From: Pseudomonadota bacterium
GTDB taxonomy: Bacteria; Pseudomonadota; Alphaproteobacteria; Rhizobiales; MH13
Length of the DNA: 64,000 nucleotides
Direction of reading: 5' to 3'
NCBI GenBank assembly: GCA_039024915.1
Contig: JBCCPK010000001.1
Coordinates: forward strand, 248,001-312,000
In this document: piece after piece, positions 42,001 through 48,119 of the stretch
Layout of the letters: each line of letters begins with the position of its first letter
How positions within the stretch are numbered: position 1 is the first letter of the stretch
The notes under the pieces: generated by a model
Databases searched by the model: none
The model's input: only the letters and a program-made list of their open reading frames with translations
Told to the model about the DNA's origin: nothing
Made by a program: the position numbers and the translations under genes

Positions 42001-42353
42001 ACCTTCATGCGGGCGCTAGCAACGATTTCCTGTTTGGGGGTTCTGGTAACGATATTTTGGAAGGCCGAGAGGACGACGACGTTTTAAATGGAGGCGCGGG
42101 CACTGACACCCTCACCGGCGGAACCGGAGCCGACACATTTGTCTTTGGCGTTGCATTTGGGCACGACACCGTTAAGGACTTTCAAAACAACATTGATCAG
42201 CTTGATCTGACGGCGTTCAACTTCGCCGCCGTCAACGGCGCTCTGTCATTTATGACCGAGGTGGCTGGCGATGTGATCTTCGCCTCCGGACCCAACACGT
42301 TCACCATTGAGAATATCACAAAATCGCAGCTGACCGACGATATCCTGATTTAG
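36030..42353 (+). CDS. Very large RTX protein with EF-hand-like and VCBS-propeller regions
   Basis: 2,107 residues, no Sec signal. The first 235 residues are unrecognised. EF-hand-like calcium loops follow near 265-365 (DFDNDGYAE, DANEDGEVTASE, DTNNDGYLD, DYNSDGNVDAGE). RTX nonapeptides of GGxGxDxLx form occur in blocks near 470-545, 630-680, 840-880, 950-1010, 1190-1245 and, longest, 1605-2050. Between the blocks are haemolysin-type calcium-binding related segments (GDGTDII...DTIRF). Residues about 1252-1600 hold six VCBS/FG-GAP-like repeats of the form WWxxREKxIGDVNGDGxxDIIA, probably a propeller that binds a ligand or surface. The C-terminal 70 residues (DTFVFG...HDTVKDF) look like a type I secretion signal. 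It is likely exported and folded in calcium outside the cell, as an adhesin or surface protein. No catalytic domain recognised, and no type I exporter lies in the window. Confidence 0.9.
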   Translation: MTDNTQNTSSQSAGIVNFGLTAFGQATVRVGEFEVGPEFDADLISRAISFDFLYGVSEASQSAVNGRTTIGPSFLNLSLGDQGFWQVNVDVGSPFYDYEATLRDDYLSLGVTPNLGRRLFENSPVGFDISAGVKVSASLFNESEIDYNWFDFLNTGVNYLYNYPSLLSPSSTPDDPFVQPGDPYITEDWFSVGSRFPSDEAGYLLPTLYLTSSTSFISRLLNGVRDFFTVIIDEVTWLLGLPIVIDIGADGVEIAPQHQNYTFFDFDNDGYAERTAWVGKNDGLLVYDANEDGEVTASEIAFATLTDVDDTDLQALAALFDTNNDGYLDNADSEWSKFRVWQDYNSDGNVDAGELKPIQDVVQNIRLIPDNDQQGLSLSDGTFLFNVVDVLLTDGRTSSAADVAFAYSESGVKRDDQNNRSIFIYEDGGAVEHVRLDNTEINFLIDNRQAASGSNHPYYNGPSYITSVIGNDLDNILDGGDAIIDIGLSGAAGDDTLIGGIGDDYISGGNGADIIIGGTGVDILQGGAGSDSIQGGAGDDTLIIDTEDLMGAISGGEGIDTLVFDGDQGKTFYMQGLDVELLIAGGGNDHIYIPSDPDQRNQAFDPNDNLTPSWFLIFPSDSEQPALKSFTVDAGGGDDYLYGSMSSDVLIGGEGNDHLLGGLGSDHYLYKIGDGTDIISEGQNISDDIDTIRFVDETTIEDLALDFTSAKDLIIHLRNPVTGDFDRDSQTGLLNGDYIKINGQYDPALASSVEYLVFSNGLYIELQYLHLTFTPGQLWHLSQFHNQYWAYGNGAYASSVIGDGEDGVYGQANDIIDLETRNQLISGEQAFSHTFIYAGVGDDHITGTPENSHYFYALGDGNDTIIDRGGDDSLFFGRDISRDNLEFLISGTDLTVLIRYADDPNKDGSIFLKDGAASAATGSGDAAFERLVFTDGSTVSLAEMVGLALASNGDDTISWDNTALSIDGGDGNDTIISGARDDYLFGGNGVDTLSSGGGDDLLNPGKSDGFTPQILKGGDGDDVYVVDRNAGEVHIAPDAELIDGGFDVLYLPDLLFADITVSVVADSSISWLVLSWDGDPNGSVRVAQDGTRIERYVFADGTTIDGFDFDASGLAVPRLNINQYPEEFSQDGWLRSNVPGGYRLTDQSDQTIFVDFAQLQPSDPANLEIDGTGYQGIEGDDRANSLSAVEATESSILIGGLGADTLTGGIADDTLYGDEGADTLHGRRGDDILLGGDGADKLFGDGEEYISTRTFNQSIASAWWTSREKLIGDVDGDGRDDLIAFTEVDDENENGQIHVWLGQGNGDAAPGTLDFDAAAQTTTHGLAGSWWAEREKLVGDVNGDGRVDIIAFVGGDATDTEKVIVLFGQSSGSFAGVAHTFDGIGGSWWADREKFIGDVNGDGFDDIIALTGGNIDNGQSINHVNVWFGSQQGTFTLGQQTMDGPNGSANSAIANIWWVTREKFVGDFNGDGHTDILGLIGDSTNNAYVWFGQSDGSFVAGPSTQTELAGVDWVGRQKFTADINGDGRTDIVALYGDGSGKVYSWLSTSNGQLVRGDVVADDLASAWWESRQHHIGDVNGDGLDEVIALAGDGSEEVLIRTIETGHDRLVGGAGDDELYGGSGNDILAGGPGDDRLFGDDGIDHLLGGDGSDDLYGGDGGDTLDGGAGKDRANYTNARSGVTASLADRSLNQGAALGDVYYRLEDLMGSSFDDVLIGNSQSNSLWGGEGQDELLGGDGDDQLIGGLGPDILSGGAGVDLAGYLGASAWVIANLSNPSQNTGEAAGDTFNSIEGLQGSAYDDTLIGDSGNNRLFGENGSDTIYGGAGSDELDGGDGNDNLSGGSGYDTLWGGGGNDTLAGGENFDILYGHTGNDILDGGGDDDILSGGGGNDTLIGDEGNDTLNGDGGNDLLSGNQGDDVLVGGADNDVLNGGDGNDQLFAGSGDDVSRGQAGDDFISSGAGDDTLEGGSENDSLFGGFGVDTLLGDAGDDYLHAGASNDFLFGGSGNDILEGREDDDVLNGGAGTDTLTGGTGADTFVFGVAFGHDTVKDFQNNIDQLDLTAFNFAAVNGALSFMTEVAGDVIFASGPNTFTIENITKSQLTDDILI

Positions 42354-42444
42354 TGAGGACGCCAGATCGTCAAGATAGATAGGTGCTAGCCCTATCTGTG
42401 CATTTGTGCGGCCGTTTGGCCTGTTGGCGGGCTCCAAGGTGGCG

Positions 42445-42705
42445 ATGAGCACTGCTCCGCAAGCATATGATCTCGAGGCAATTCGGCGATTAAGCGAACA
42501 CGGCACAAAGGCGGATATTGAGGCCACCCTAAACTCCCTTCTCCAGGACCACATGAAACTGTTGGATTACGTGCGAGAATTGAGTTCGGCTCAATGCAGC
42601 CCCAAACTAAACCGCGCTCGACACGCAGAGTTGGACACGCTTGCAGATGAGGCATACGCCCGGCTTTCAGTCATTGGTGAAGCCATCAACGTGCTCCGAG
42701 GTTAG
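42445..42705 (+). CDS. Small helical protein of unknown function
   Basis: 86 residues from ATG 42445, preceded by AAGGTGG at good distance; an in-frame start exists at 42406. Sequence is helical and charged, without membrane segment. It lies about 90 bp after the RTX gene on the same strand and just before a strong hairpin terminator, so it may be the last gene of the RTX transcript. Base composition is back to the element average rather than the A+T-rich RTX part. No family recognised. Confidence 0.55.
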   Translation: MSTAPQAYDLEAIRRLSEHGTKADIEATLNSLLQDHMKLLDYVRELSSAQCSPKLNRARHAELDTLADEAYARLSVIGEAINVLRG

Positions 42706-42749
42706 GCTGCAAAGAGAAACGCTAGGTCAGCGATACGACTAGAGAAGCC

Positions 42750-42784
42750 GCCCCGCGCCGGGTTTCGGCGCGGGGCGATTTTCG
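42750..42784 (+). terminator. Rho-independent terminator
   Basis: An 11-bp perfect stem GCCCCGCGCCG / CGGCGCGGGGC closes a GGTTT loop and is followed by GATTTT. It lies 45 bp after the small gene at 42445-42705 and 15 bp before the end of the convergent ParB-like gene, so it may serve both directions, although the T-run favours the plus strand. Confidence 0.8.
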
Positions 42785-42799
42785 AGTTCCATAGTAGAT

Positions 42800-44497
42800 C
42801 TATGAAGCTGGCTGTCGATCCTTGAGGCTCTCACCAGTCGTTACGGCTTCAATGGTGTTCTGCCGCCTTGTGTAACCCTGCATGGGGAAGGCCATGTAGC
42901 GCGGTTGCCAGTCGGGCTTGGCTTGCATGCCATTCTCACCCTTAATGCAGTCCTGGATGATCTGCTTCTGGGTCTTGGCCGTGGCTGTGAGGTTGCCCTT
43001 GGCGACGGCTTCTCCTGCGATCTCGGATACCATCGCATTGATCGCCTCCTTGTCGCGCAAGAGATCGAAGAAGGTGGTATCGGGTTCCCAGACAGCACCC
43101 ATCTCGACCTGCATAGTCACGCCGAGGGCTTCCACCAGTGCCGCACCCGCGTCGAGGTTCTCAGCCGCGAAGAACGCCATGAGGTCGCCGATCTCTGCAT
43201 CACTCAACGCTATGAGCTTCGCCAGCAGCGTCTCAGTATCCAGCCCCATAAGGGCATAGGTCAGTCTGGGATAATCGCGTTCCGATACCAGATCGGTGGT
43301 GCCCAACATCTCCCAAACGGCTTCGCGCTTCTCCTGCCGCGCGATGGTCGCTTTGTTGGTCTCAAGGGATTCGGCGACCGCTTTGGACTGCGGAAGGCGC
43401 GGCCGGACTTCTGTCTGCATGATCTGCTTGGCCAGCATCACCCGCATCGCAAGGGCGGGATTGCGCCCGAGTTCTACGCACACCGCTGCGTGACGATGGT
43501 GGTCGAGATAGCTTTGCATCGCCTTGGTGAGTTCGGGTCGTTCGGAAGCTGCGTCCTGCTCGTCCGCGCTTGCTTGCAGCCGTTTGGCCTCCTTGCGAGA
43601 CAATAGCCCTTCATGGATGGTCACTTCGCCGTTGGCGCGGACTTCGATGAAGACCTTCCCGCCATCTTCCTTGGCGACAGGCTCGTGCTCCCACTTGCTC
43701 CACGACTGTCCGACATCAAGGACGATCACTTCGCTCCAGCCATCGTCCTCAAACTCCAGCTTGATCTCGGCAAGGGCGCGGCTCTGATGCCCCCAGAACA
43801 GGGCTGGATCGGCAAACGTACGTTCGTCCTCGAACAGGTCTGAGACGATCACCCCCTTGTAGGTGGCAAGATCGAACAAGGCTGCATCAGTCGAGATAGC
43901 CTCACCGCCGAACAGCCATGCCTTGAGCTGCCACGCACGGGGATGCTCATCATCCTTGAACAGCTTGAACCAAGCCTTTTGCTGCTTGGTGGATGCCATG
44001 GTCAGTAAGCGCACTTCTTTCGCTTCGATCTCCTGTTTGCGGTAGGCATTGAGGATGGGTGTGTAGAGGTTGGCGATGGCAAGCCGCTGCTTCACCAGCC
44101 TTGGTGTCACCCCAAAATGGTCGGCAATGTCCTCAACGGACTGCCCAGCTTTGGACAGCACTCTGAACGCTTCGTACTGATCGATCTCATCCATCGGCAG
44201 GCGCTGGATGTTCTCGGCAAGGGATGCCTCTATCGCCTTGGCATCATCGCCATCTTCCATGATGGCACAGGGGATGGGATCGAGTTCCCCTTCCCGCGCC
44301 AAAGCCTGACAGGCTGCAAGACGGCGCTGGCCTGCCACCACTTCGAAGCCGTCACAGTTCGGGCGCACCAGTAAGGGCTGGATCACGCCCATCGCACGAA
44401 TGCTGGGGATCAGATCATCCCCGTTCACTGTGCCGTGCTTGCGCACATTCACAGGTGAGGTTTTGAGGTTTGTGATGTCAATAAAGTCGAGTTTCAT
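42800..44497 (-). CDS. ParB/RepB/Spo0J-type plasmid protein
   Basis: 565 residues. The N-terminal ParB/sulfiredoxin-like domain is clear: NVRKHG, MGVIQPLLVRP, VVAGQRRLAACQAL (the Box II CTP-binding type motif would be GERR; here GQRR) and SLAENIQRLPMDEIDQYEAF near residues 93-112. A helix-turn-helix of KorB/ParB type follows (SVEDIADHFGVTPRLVKQRLAIA). The long C-terminal half, about residues 190-565, is not recognisable but occurs in ParB-like proteins of alphaproteobacterial plasmids and integrative elements. No parA lies beside it, so a role in regulation or maintenance rather than classical partition is likely. It is followed (upstream on the map) by the ardA gene on the same strand. Confidence 0.85.
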   Translation of the reverse strand: MKLDFIDITNLKTSPVNVRKHGTVNGDDLIPSIRAMGVIQPLLVRPNCDGFEVVAGQRRLAACQALAREGELDPIPCAIMEDGDDAKAIEASLAENIQRLPMDEIDQYEAFRVLSKAGQSVEDIADHFGVTPRLVKQRLAIANLYTPILNAYRKQEIEAKEVRLLTMASTKQQKAWFKLFKDDEHPRAWQLKAWLFGGEAISTDAALFDLATYKGVIVSDLFEDERTFADPALFWGHQSRALAEIKLEFEDDGWSEVIVLDVGQSWSKWEHEPVAKEDGGKVFIEVRANGEVTIHEGLLSRKEAKRLQASADEQDAASERPELTKAMQSYLDHHRHAAVCVELGRNPALAMRVMLAKQIMQTEVRPRLPQSKAVAESLETNKATIARQEKREAVWEMLGTTDLVSERDYPRLTYALMGLDTETLLAKLIALSDAEIGDLMAFFAAENLDAGAALVEALGVTMQVEMGAVWEPDTTFFDLLRDKEAINAMVSEIAGEAVAKGNLTATAKTQKQIIQDCIKGENGMQAKPDWQPRYMAFPMQGYTRRQNTIEAVTTGESLKDRQPAS

Positions 44498-44577
44498 GGG
44501 GTTTTCCTTTCACTGTTGTGGTGCGGTAGTGCACCCGCGAAGCCAGCAGCCCTTGGCCGCCGGCCTCTGGGCTGCAC

Positions 44578-45084
44578 TCACGCGCAATGGAAAAGGAAAG
44601 GCGTTCCCGCGATTACCGTCTCGGCATAGTCGACCGCCAGATCACGGGCGATGGCGTCATAGTCGAGATAGGCTTGAAGGCGCTCCGGTATCTCCCCGAA
44701 CAGCCCCTCATCGACAAACTGCTCGGCAAGCTCGCGCATGCTGATGTCTTGATAGAAGGTGATATCGATCTGATCGGGATCGCTTGCGACCTGCCCATGA
44801 TCATAACCGCACTCTCCGACGGCGATGATGAAGCGGGTCTTCTGATCATCATCCCATAAGTCACACGCCTCAAGGAACGCTCCGACGTTCGCTTGGTTCA
44901 CGCCCCAAGCCTGCGCCAAGGCGCAATCGAGCGCCTCACCATCGATGAACTGGATTTCGTATTCTTCGACCGGATCGCCGTACTCGTTCCGGTTGGTCTC
45001 GGCCTTTGCTGCGTAGTCATTGGCGCTTTCGAAGTAAAAGCCTGTCGCTGCAATATCATAGGGTTGTGCATAGAGCTGGGTCAT
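44578..45084 (-). CDS. ardA: Antirestriction protein ArdA
   Basis: 168 residues, very acidic, the size of ArdA proteins that mimic the bend and charge of B-form DNA to block type I restriction enzymes. The end ELAEQFVDEGLFGEIPERLQ followed by YLDYDAIARDLAVDY is the conserved ArdA C-terminal signature; YAQPYDIAATGFYFESA is the usual N-terminal beta segment. ATG 45084 gives the expected beginning. It lies just upstream of the ParB-like gene in the same direction, a common arrangement in mobile elements, and would protect the element on entry into a new host. Confidence 0.88.
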   Translation of the reverse strand: MTQLYAQPYDIAATGFYFESANDYAAKAETNRNEYGDPVEEYEIQFIDGEALDCALAQAWGVNQANVGAFLEACDLWDDDQKTRFIIAVGECGYDHGQVASDPDQIDITFYQDISMRELAEQFVDEGLFGEIPERLQAYLDYDAIARDLAVDYAETVIAGTPFLFHCA

Positions 45085-45566
45085 GGCTGCCTCTCTTGGT
45101 TCGGGTTCTGGCAGCGAAAAGAGAGTCACCCCTTCCGCTTGAACCCTTGCCAAGCGGCGAGCGCCCACACCCCACCCAAAACAAAAAAGCCGGCCACCAA
45201 CGGTGGCCGACCTACTGGGCGATCGTTCAAGTTCTGGGCATTGCGATGGGACCGGGATGCTAGCGAGACACGCCATCTATGATGGCGATGACGAGGTTAT
45301 GTTTCGAAGCGCTTCGCCATGCTCAGGTTTTGAAGTAAGCTGGAAATAGGGTTCCAAGCGCATGGGACATGCGCGCCAACAAACAAGCGGCGTCACACCT
45401 GACGCCTCACCTTTCCCGCACGAAGGATGGTTACCCGCATGGGCCGAAACCGCCCTTTCTGAAATTGCTTGGGCGGGTTCGGTGGAGCTTGCCGAGGCAC
45501 GAGGCTAGCGCAATACAGCCTGGTCGCAGAAGGCGGCGTGTGACGCAAAAAAGGCTCAGCAAACGC
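45085..45566. other. Gene-poor interval between ardA and EEP-fold gene
   Basis: About 480 bp without a convincing gene. It contains the minus-strand terminator at 45182-45209 and, right after the stop of the next gene, a weaker hairpin (AGGC/GCCT, 45546-45569) followed by TTTTTT on the minus strand. The ardA promoter should lie between 45085 and 45180. A 73-codon plus-strand frame at 45369-45590 has no coding character. Confidence 0.6.
45182..45209 (-). terminator. Rho-independent terminator (minus strand)
   Basis: Read on the minus strand, CGGCCACC / GGTGGCCG form an 8-bp stem with a GTT loop, immediately followed by GCTTTTTTG. It separates the ardA-parB unit from the EEP-fold gene transcribed toward it from the right. 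Confidence 0.85.
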
Positions 45567-46667
45567 CTAACGCGTGCCTCTAGGTACTAGGTCAAGGGCT
45601 ACGGGGAGATGGTCCGATACGCCAGTCAATGCGACAGGATCAAATCGCCTGGGTTCAATGAAGCCCCCCGCATCGACCTCAAGTTGATGGTCAGACGAAA
45701 TAACCGTTCTGAAGCTTCCCAGGTCAGCAAACCAATTTGCCTCTGTACGTCGGTCAACGAGAGCATTGCTTACAAACACTGCATCCAGAAAAGACCATGT
45801 AAACCAGTTCTGCGAAAAACCGCGCTGGCGGAACTTCTTTGTGCCGGGCTGCCCGCAACCGCTCAGGATTTCCGGGGGCGACCACCACTCGCCATCGCGC
45901 AACAGTCGCGCGAAAAACTCGGATTCGGTCTCATAGCATGGGAAATTAATGTCCCCCGCCATCACTGCGAGCTCCGGAGACCCCTCGCCACTTTGGGCAT
46001 CACGAACCGTCGTCATAGCAATCTGACGACAAATTAACGGGTTGCTGCCTGATGGGAAATGGACACCGTAAACCCTCAAGGGTGCTCCATCGGGCAGAGC
46101 AAGGTCTGCAACAGCTACGTCTCGCGTGGCGCGACATTCTTCCTGGTTGTCACCAAAATCAACCCGCAACGCTTCTGCTTCGCCGATGAGTGCCAGATCT
46201 GTGAGAATTGCCACGTCGATCCCGCGATCCAGAACCTCATCTGTACTGTCGAGATGAATGAGTTCGGCAAAACGGTGCTCACCGAGAAACTCGTCATTCA
46301 ATCTCGCAACGATCTCTGCGTTTTCCGTCTCTTGAAGGACTAAGATATCTGGCCGTTCCGGCATCGAGAGAATGACGTCGGCAATGTTTTCAAGCTTGGC
46401 TGCCAAAACCTCCTCAGACCAATCGAGCTGCTTGCACTGGTCGGCAAAGAACGGAATCGAGATATTTGCATCGCAGTTTGAGTTGTGTTCGGGCCGTGCC
46501 TCTTTCAGGGATAGTGGCAGGTAGGTATCATCTCCAAAGTTATCGGGATCGTCTTCCGCATCGAACAAGTTGCCGACATTAAAGCTAACGATTGTAACGC
46601 GATCTAACGCCGCTGCGGGTGTCATCAACCCAGCAAAAACGACCAGGATCGGAAGGACCATACGCAT
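45567..46667 (-). CDS. Exported endonuclease/exonuclease/phosphatase-fold enzyme
   Basis: 366 residues with a signal peptide of about 20 residues (LPILVVFAGLMTPAAA). The mature part has the EEP/DNase I-like motifs: FNVGNLFD (Asn), LVLQETEN (metal-binding Glu near 110), YGVHFPSG (His), MAGDINF (Asp-x-Asn near 237) and GVSDHLPVALD (Asp-His near 350). It is therefore likely an extracellular or periplasmic metal-dependent phosphodiesterase: nuclease, sphingomyelinase-like or phosphatase activity are all possible. Extracellular nucleases of this fold often serve phosphate scavenging or remodelling of extracellular DNA. It stands alone, divergent from the DUF2235 gene with 237 bp between, where a TTGACA (46778-46783) may be part of a promoter. 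Confidence 0.85.
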   Translation of the reverse strand: MRMVLPILVVFAGLMTPAAALDRVTIVSFNVGNLFDAEDDPDNFGDDTYLPLSLKEARPEHNSNCDANISIPFFADQCKQLDWSEEVLAAKLENIADVILSMPERPDILVLQETENAEIVARLNDEFLGEHRFAELIHLDSTDEVLDRGIDVAILTDLALIGEAEALRVDFGDNQEECRATRDVAVADLALPDGAPLRVYGVHFPSGSNPLICRQIAMTTVRDAQSGEGSPELAVMAGDINFPCYETESEFFARLLRDGEWWSPPEILSGCGQPGTKKFRQRGFSQNWFTWSFLDAVFVSNALVDRRTEANWFADLGSFRTVISSDHQLEVDAGGFIEPRRFDPVALTGVSDHLPVALDLVPRGTR

Positions 46668-46904
46668 AGAGTTTCTCCGTCTTTACAAACGTGCCGCTTG
46701 GCATTCGCGGTAATCACCGTCACGGCGAACTTATACCAGTAGATATTGCGTTCATTACTGAGTGTGTGCGTGATCATTTGACAATACTATACATATTTGC
46801 CCTTATGTTCGCGATGAATTCAGGTTCAACAAAGCAATCAAGTTCTGCGCGTCGGCATTCAAATCGTTTAACGCACGGCTTGCAAACCCAAGAGCTAGTG
46901 CAGC

Positions 46905-48119
46905 ATGGGCAAGAACATCGTTATTTTGTGTGATGGCACGTCCAACGAAATTGAGCACGACCGAACCAACATTCTTCGCCTGTACGGCTGCTTGGTGAAG
47001 TCTAAGCCCGCTGAACAGATCGTTTTCTATGACCCCGGAGTTGGAACGTTTGGGGCAGAGGAATCGGCCTTTGGGTTTTGGCGGAAAGCTACAGAGATTT
47101 GGGGTTTGGCCACAGGATGGGGCCTCGATCGGAACGTCAAAGAAGCCTACGAATTCTTAGTGCACCACTACGATCACGATGCAGTCGATGCTGAAGGCAA
47201 CTCCGAGCCCGATCGTATTTATGTTTTAGGCTTTAGCCGCGGCGCCTATGCATCGCGGGTTTTAGCGGGGTTCATCCACGCGTTTGGTCTGATCCAACCA
47301 ACACAGCTCAATCTCCTAGATTATGCTTACCGGGCGTACAAAGGCATTGGAGAGAAGGCTGGGAACGCTGCAAACCCGAACACTGCAGATGCATTTGCGC
47401 GAATACGCCTCTATGAGCGAACGCTCCGTCCAACCCGACCAGTCGTTCACTTCTTGGGGCTGTTCGATACCGTGGCTTCCATTATTGAAGCTGGCCAAGT
47501 GGGGCTGCGCCAAGGTAAATACGCCTTCTCTCACACCAATCGTAGCGTAGCTCACGTTCGCCACGCTGTCGCCCTTGATGAGAGACGAACGGCCTTTCAA
47601 CCGATGCTCTGGCCTACGGGACAAAAACACCGGCCGGATTACTGGCATAAGACGTCAGAGGTCGAGCAAGTCGCCAAAGAGCTTTGGTTCCGAGGCGTTC
47701 ACGGCGATATTGGCGGTGGCTATCCTGAAGGATTGAGTGCGCTTGCCAAGATACCGCTGGCCTGGATGATCAATGAGGCGACGGACTGCGGTCTGAAGTT
47801 CACCACCAATACCGTCAATAGCATTGTCCTTGGCAAGGAACGCCGGGGCAGCGCAAAGTCCTATACAAAGCCAAACCCGTGCGCCGAGATGCAAAACTCG
47901 ATGACCTGGGGATGGAAAGTGCTTGAGTTCATCCCCCGGAGAAAAGGCGATCAAGTCAGAACAAAGAAGGGGACTCTGGCCGGGTTCTTTGTTCCCAATG
48001 GCGAGCGACGGATTGTTCCCGATGACGCCGAGATTCATCCGTCAGTCTATGCGTGCGAAGACATCGATATCGCAAAGGCGCATCCGAACCTGCCTCCTGA
48101 GAAAGCAAAGATCGCATGA
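46905..48119 (+). CDS. DUF2235 alpha/beta hydrolase (Tle1-like lipase fold)
   Basis: 404 residues. The start NIVILCDGTSNE, the strand FYDPGVGTFG and the nucleophile elbow YVLGFSRGAYASRVLAG (Ser111) are typical of DUF2235, the domain of Tle1 phospholipases. Further family marks are HFLGLFDTVAS (catalytic Asp candidate) and LWFRGVHGDIGGGYPE near residues 262-277 (catalytic His). A complete Ser-Asp-His set is thus present. No signal peptide, no PAAR or VgrG genes nearby and no immunity-like partner were seen, so a type VI effector role is unlikely. The gene overlaps the next one by 4 bp (ATGA), which makes the pair a single functional module. Membrane-phospholipid hydrolysis in response to a signal is an inference. 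Confidence 0.85.
   Translation: MGKNIVILCDGTSNEIEHDRTNILRLYGCLVKSKPAEQIVFYDPGVGTFGAEESAFGFWRKATEIWGLATGWGLDRNVKEAYEFLVHHYDHDAVDAEGNSEPDRIYVLGFSRGAYASRVLAGFIHAFGLIQPTQLNLLDYAYRAYKGIGEKAGNAANPNTADAFARIRLYERTLRPTRPVVHFLGLFDTVASIIEAGQVGLRQGKYAFSHTNRSVAHVRHAVALDERRTAFQPMLWPTGQKHRPDYWHKTSEVEQVAKELWFRGVHGDIGGGYPEGLSALAKIPLAWMINEATDCGLKFTTNTVNSIVLGKERRGSAKSYTKPNPCAEMQNSMTWGWKVLEFIPRRKGDQVRTKKGTLAGFFVPNGERRIVPDDAEIHPSVYACEDIDIAKAHPNLPPEKAKIA

Noticed and set aside
37440-42150. Short regular DNA repeats that could suggest CRISPR or satellite DNA
   Set aside because: They are in frame and encode RTX nonapeptides; units vary at the nucleotide level as expected of protein repeats and have no spacer structure.
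42800-44497. Complete parAB partition locus
   Set aside because: Only the ParB-like gene is present; no Walker-type ParA gene lies near it and no repeated parS-like sites were seen.
45369-45590. 73-codon plus-strand frame between ardA and the EEP-fold gene
   Set aside because: Arginine-rich artefactual translation, overlaps the end of the opposite gene, and contains terminator-like DNA.
46905-48119. Type VI secretion phospholipase effector with immunity protein
   Set aside because: No VgrG, PAAR, adaptor or periplasmic immunity gene nearby; the coupled gene encodes a large soluble protein without export signal.
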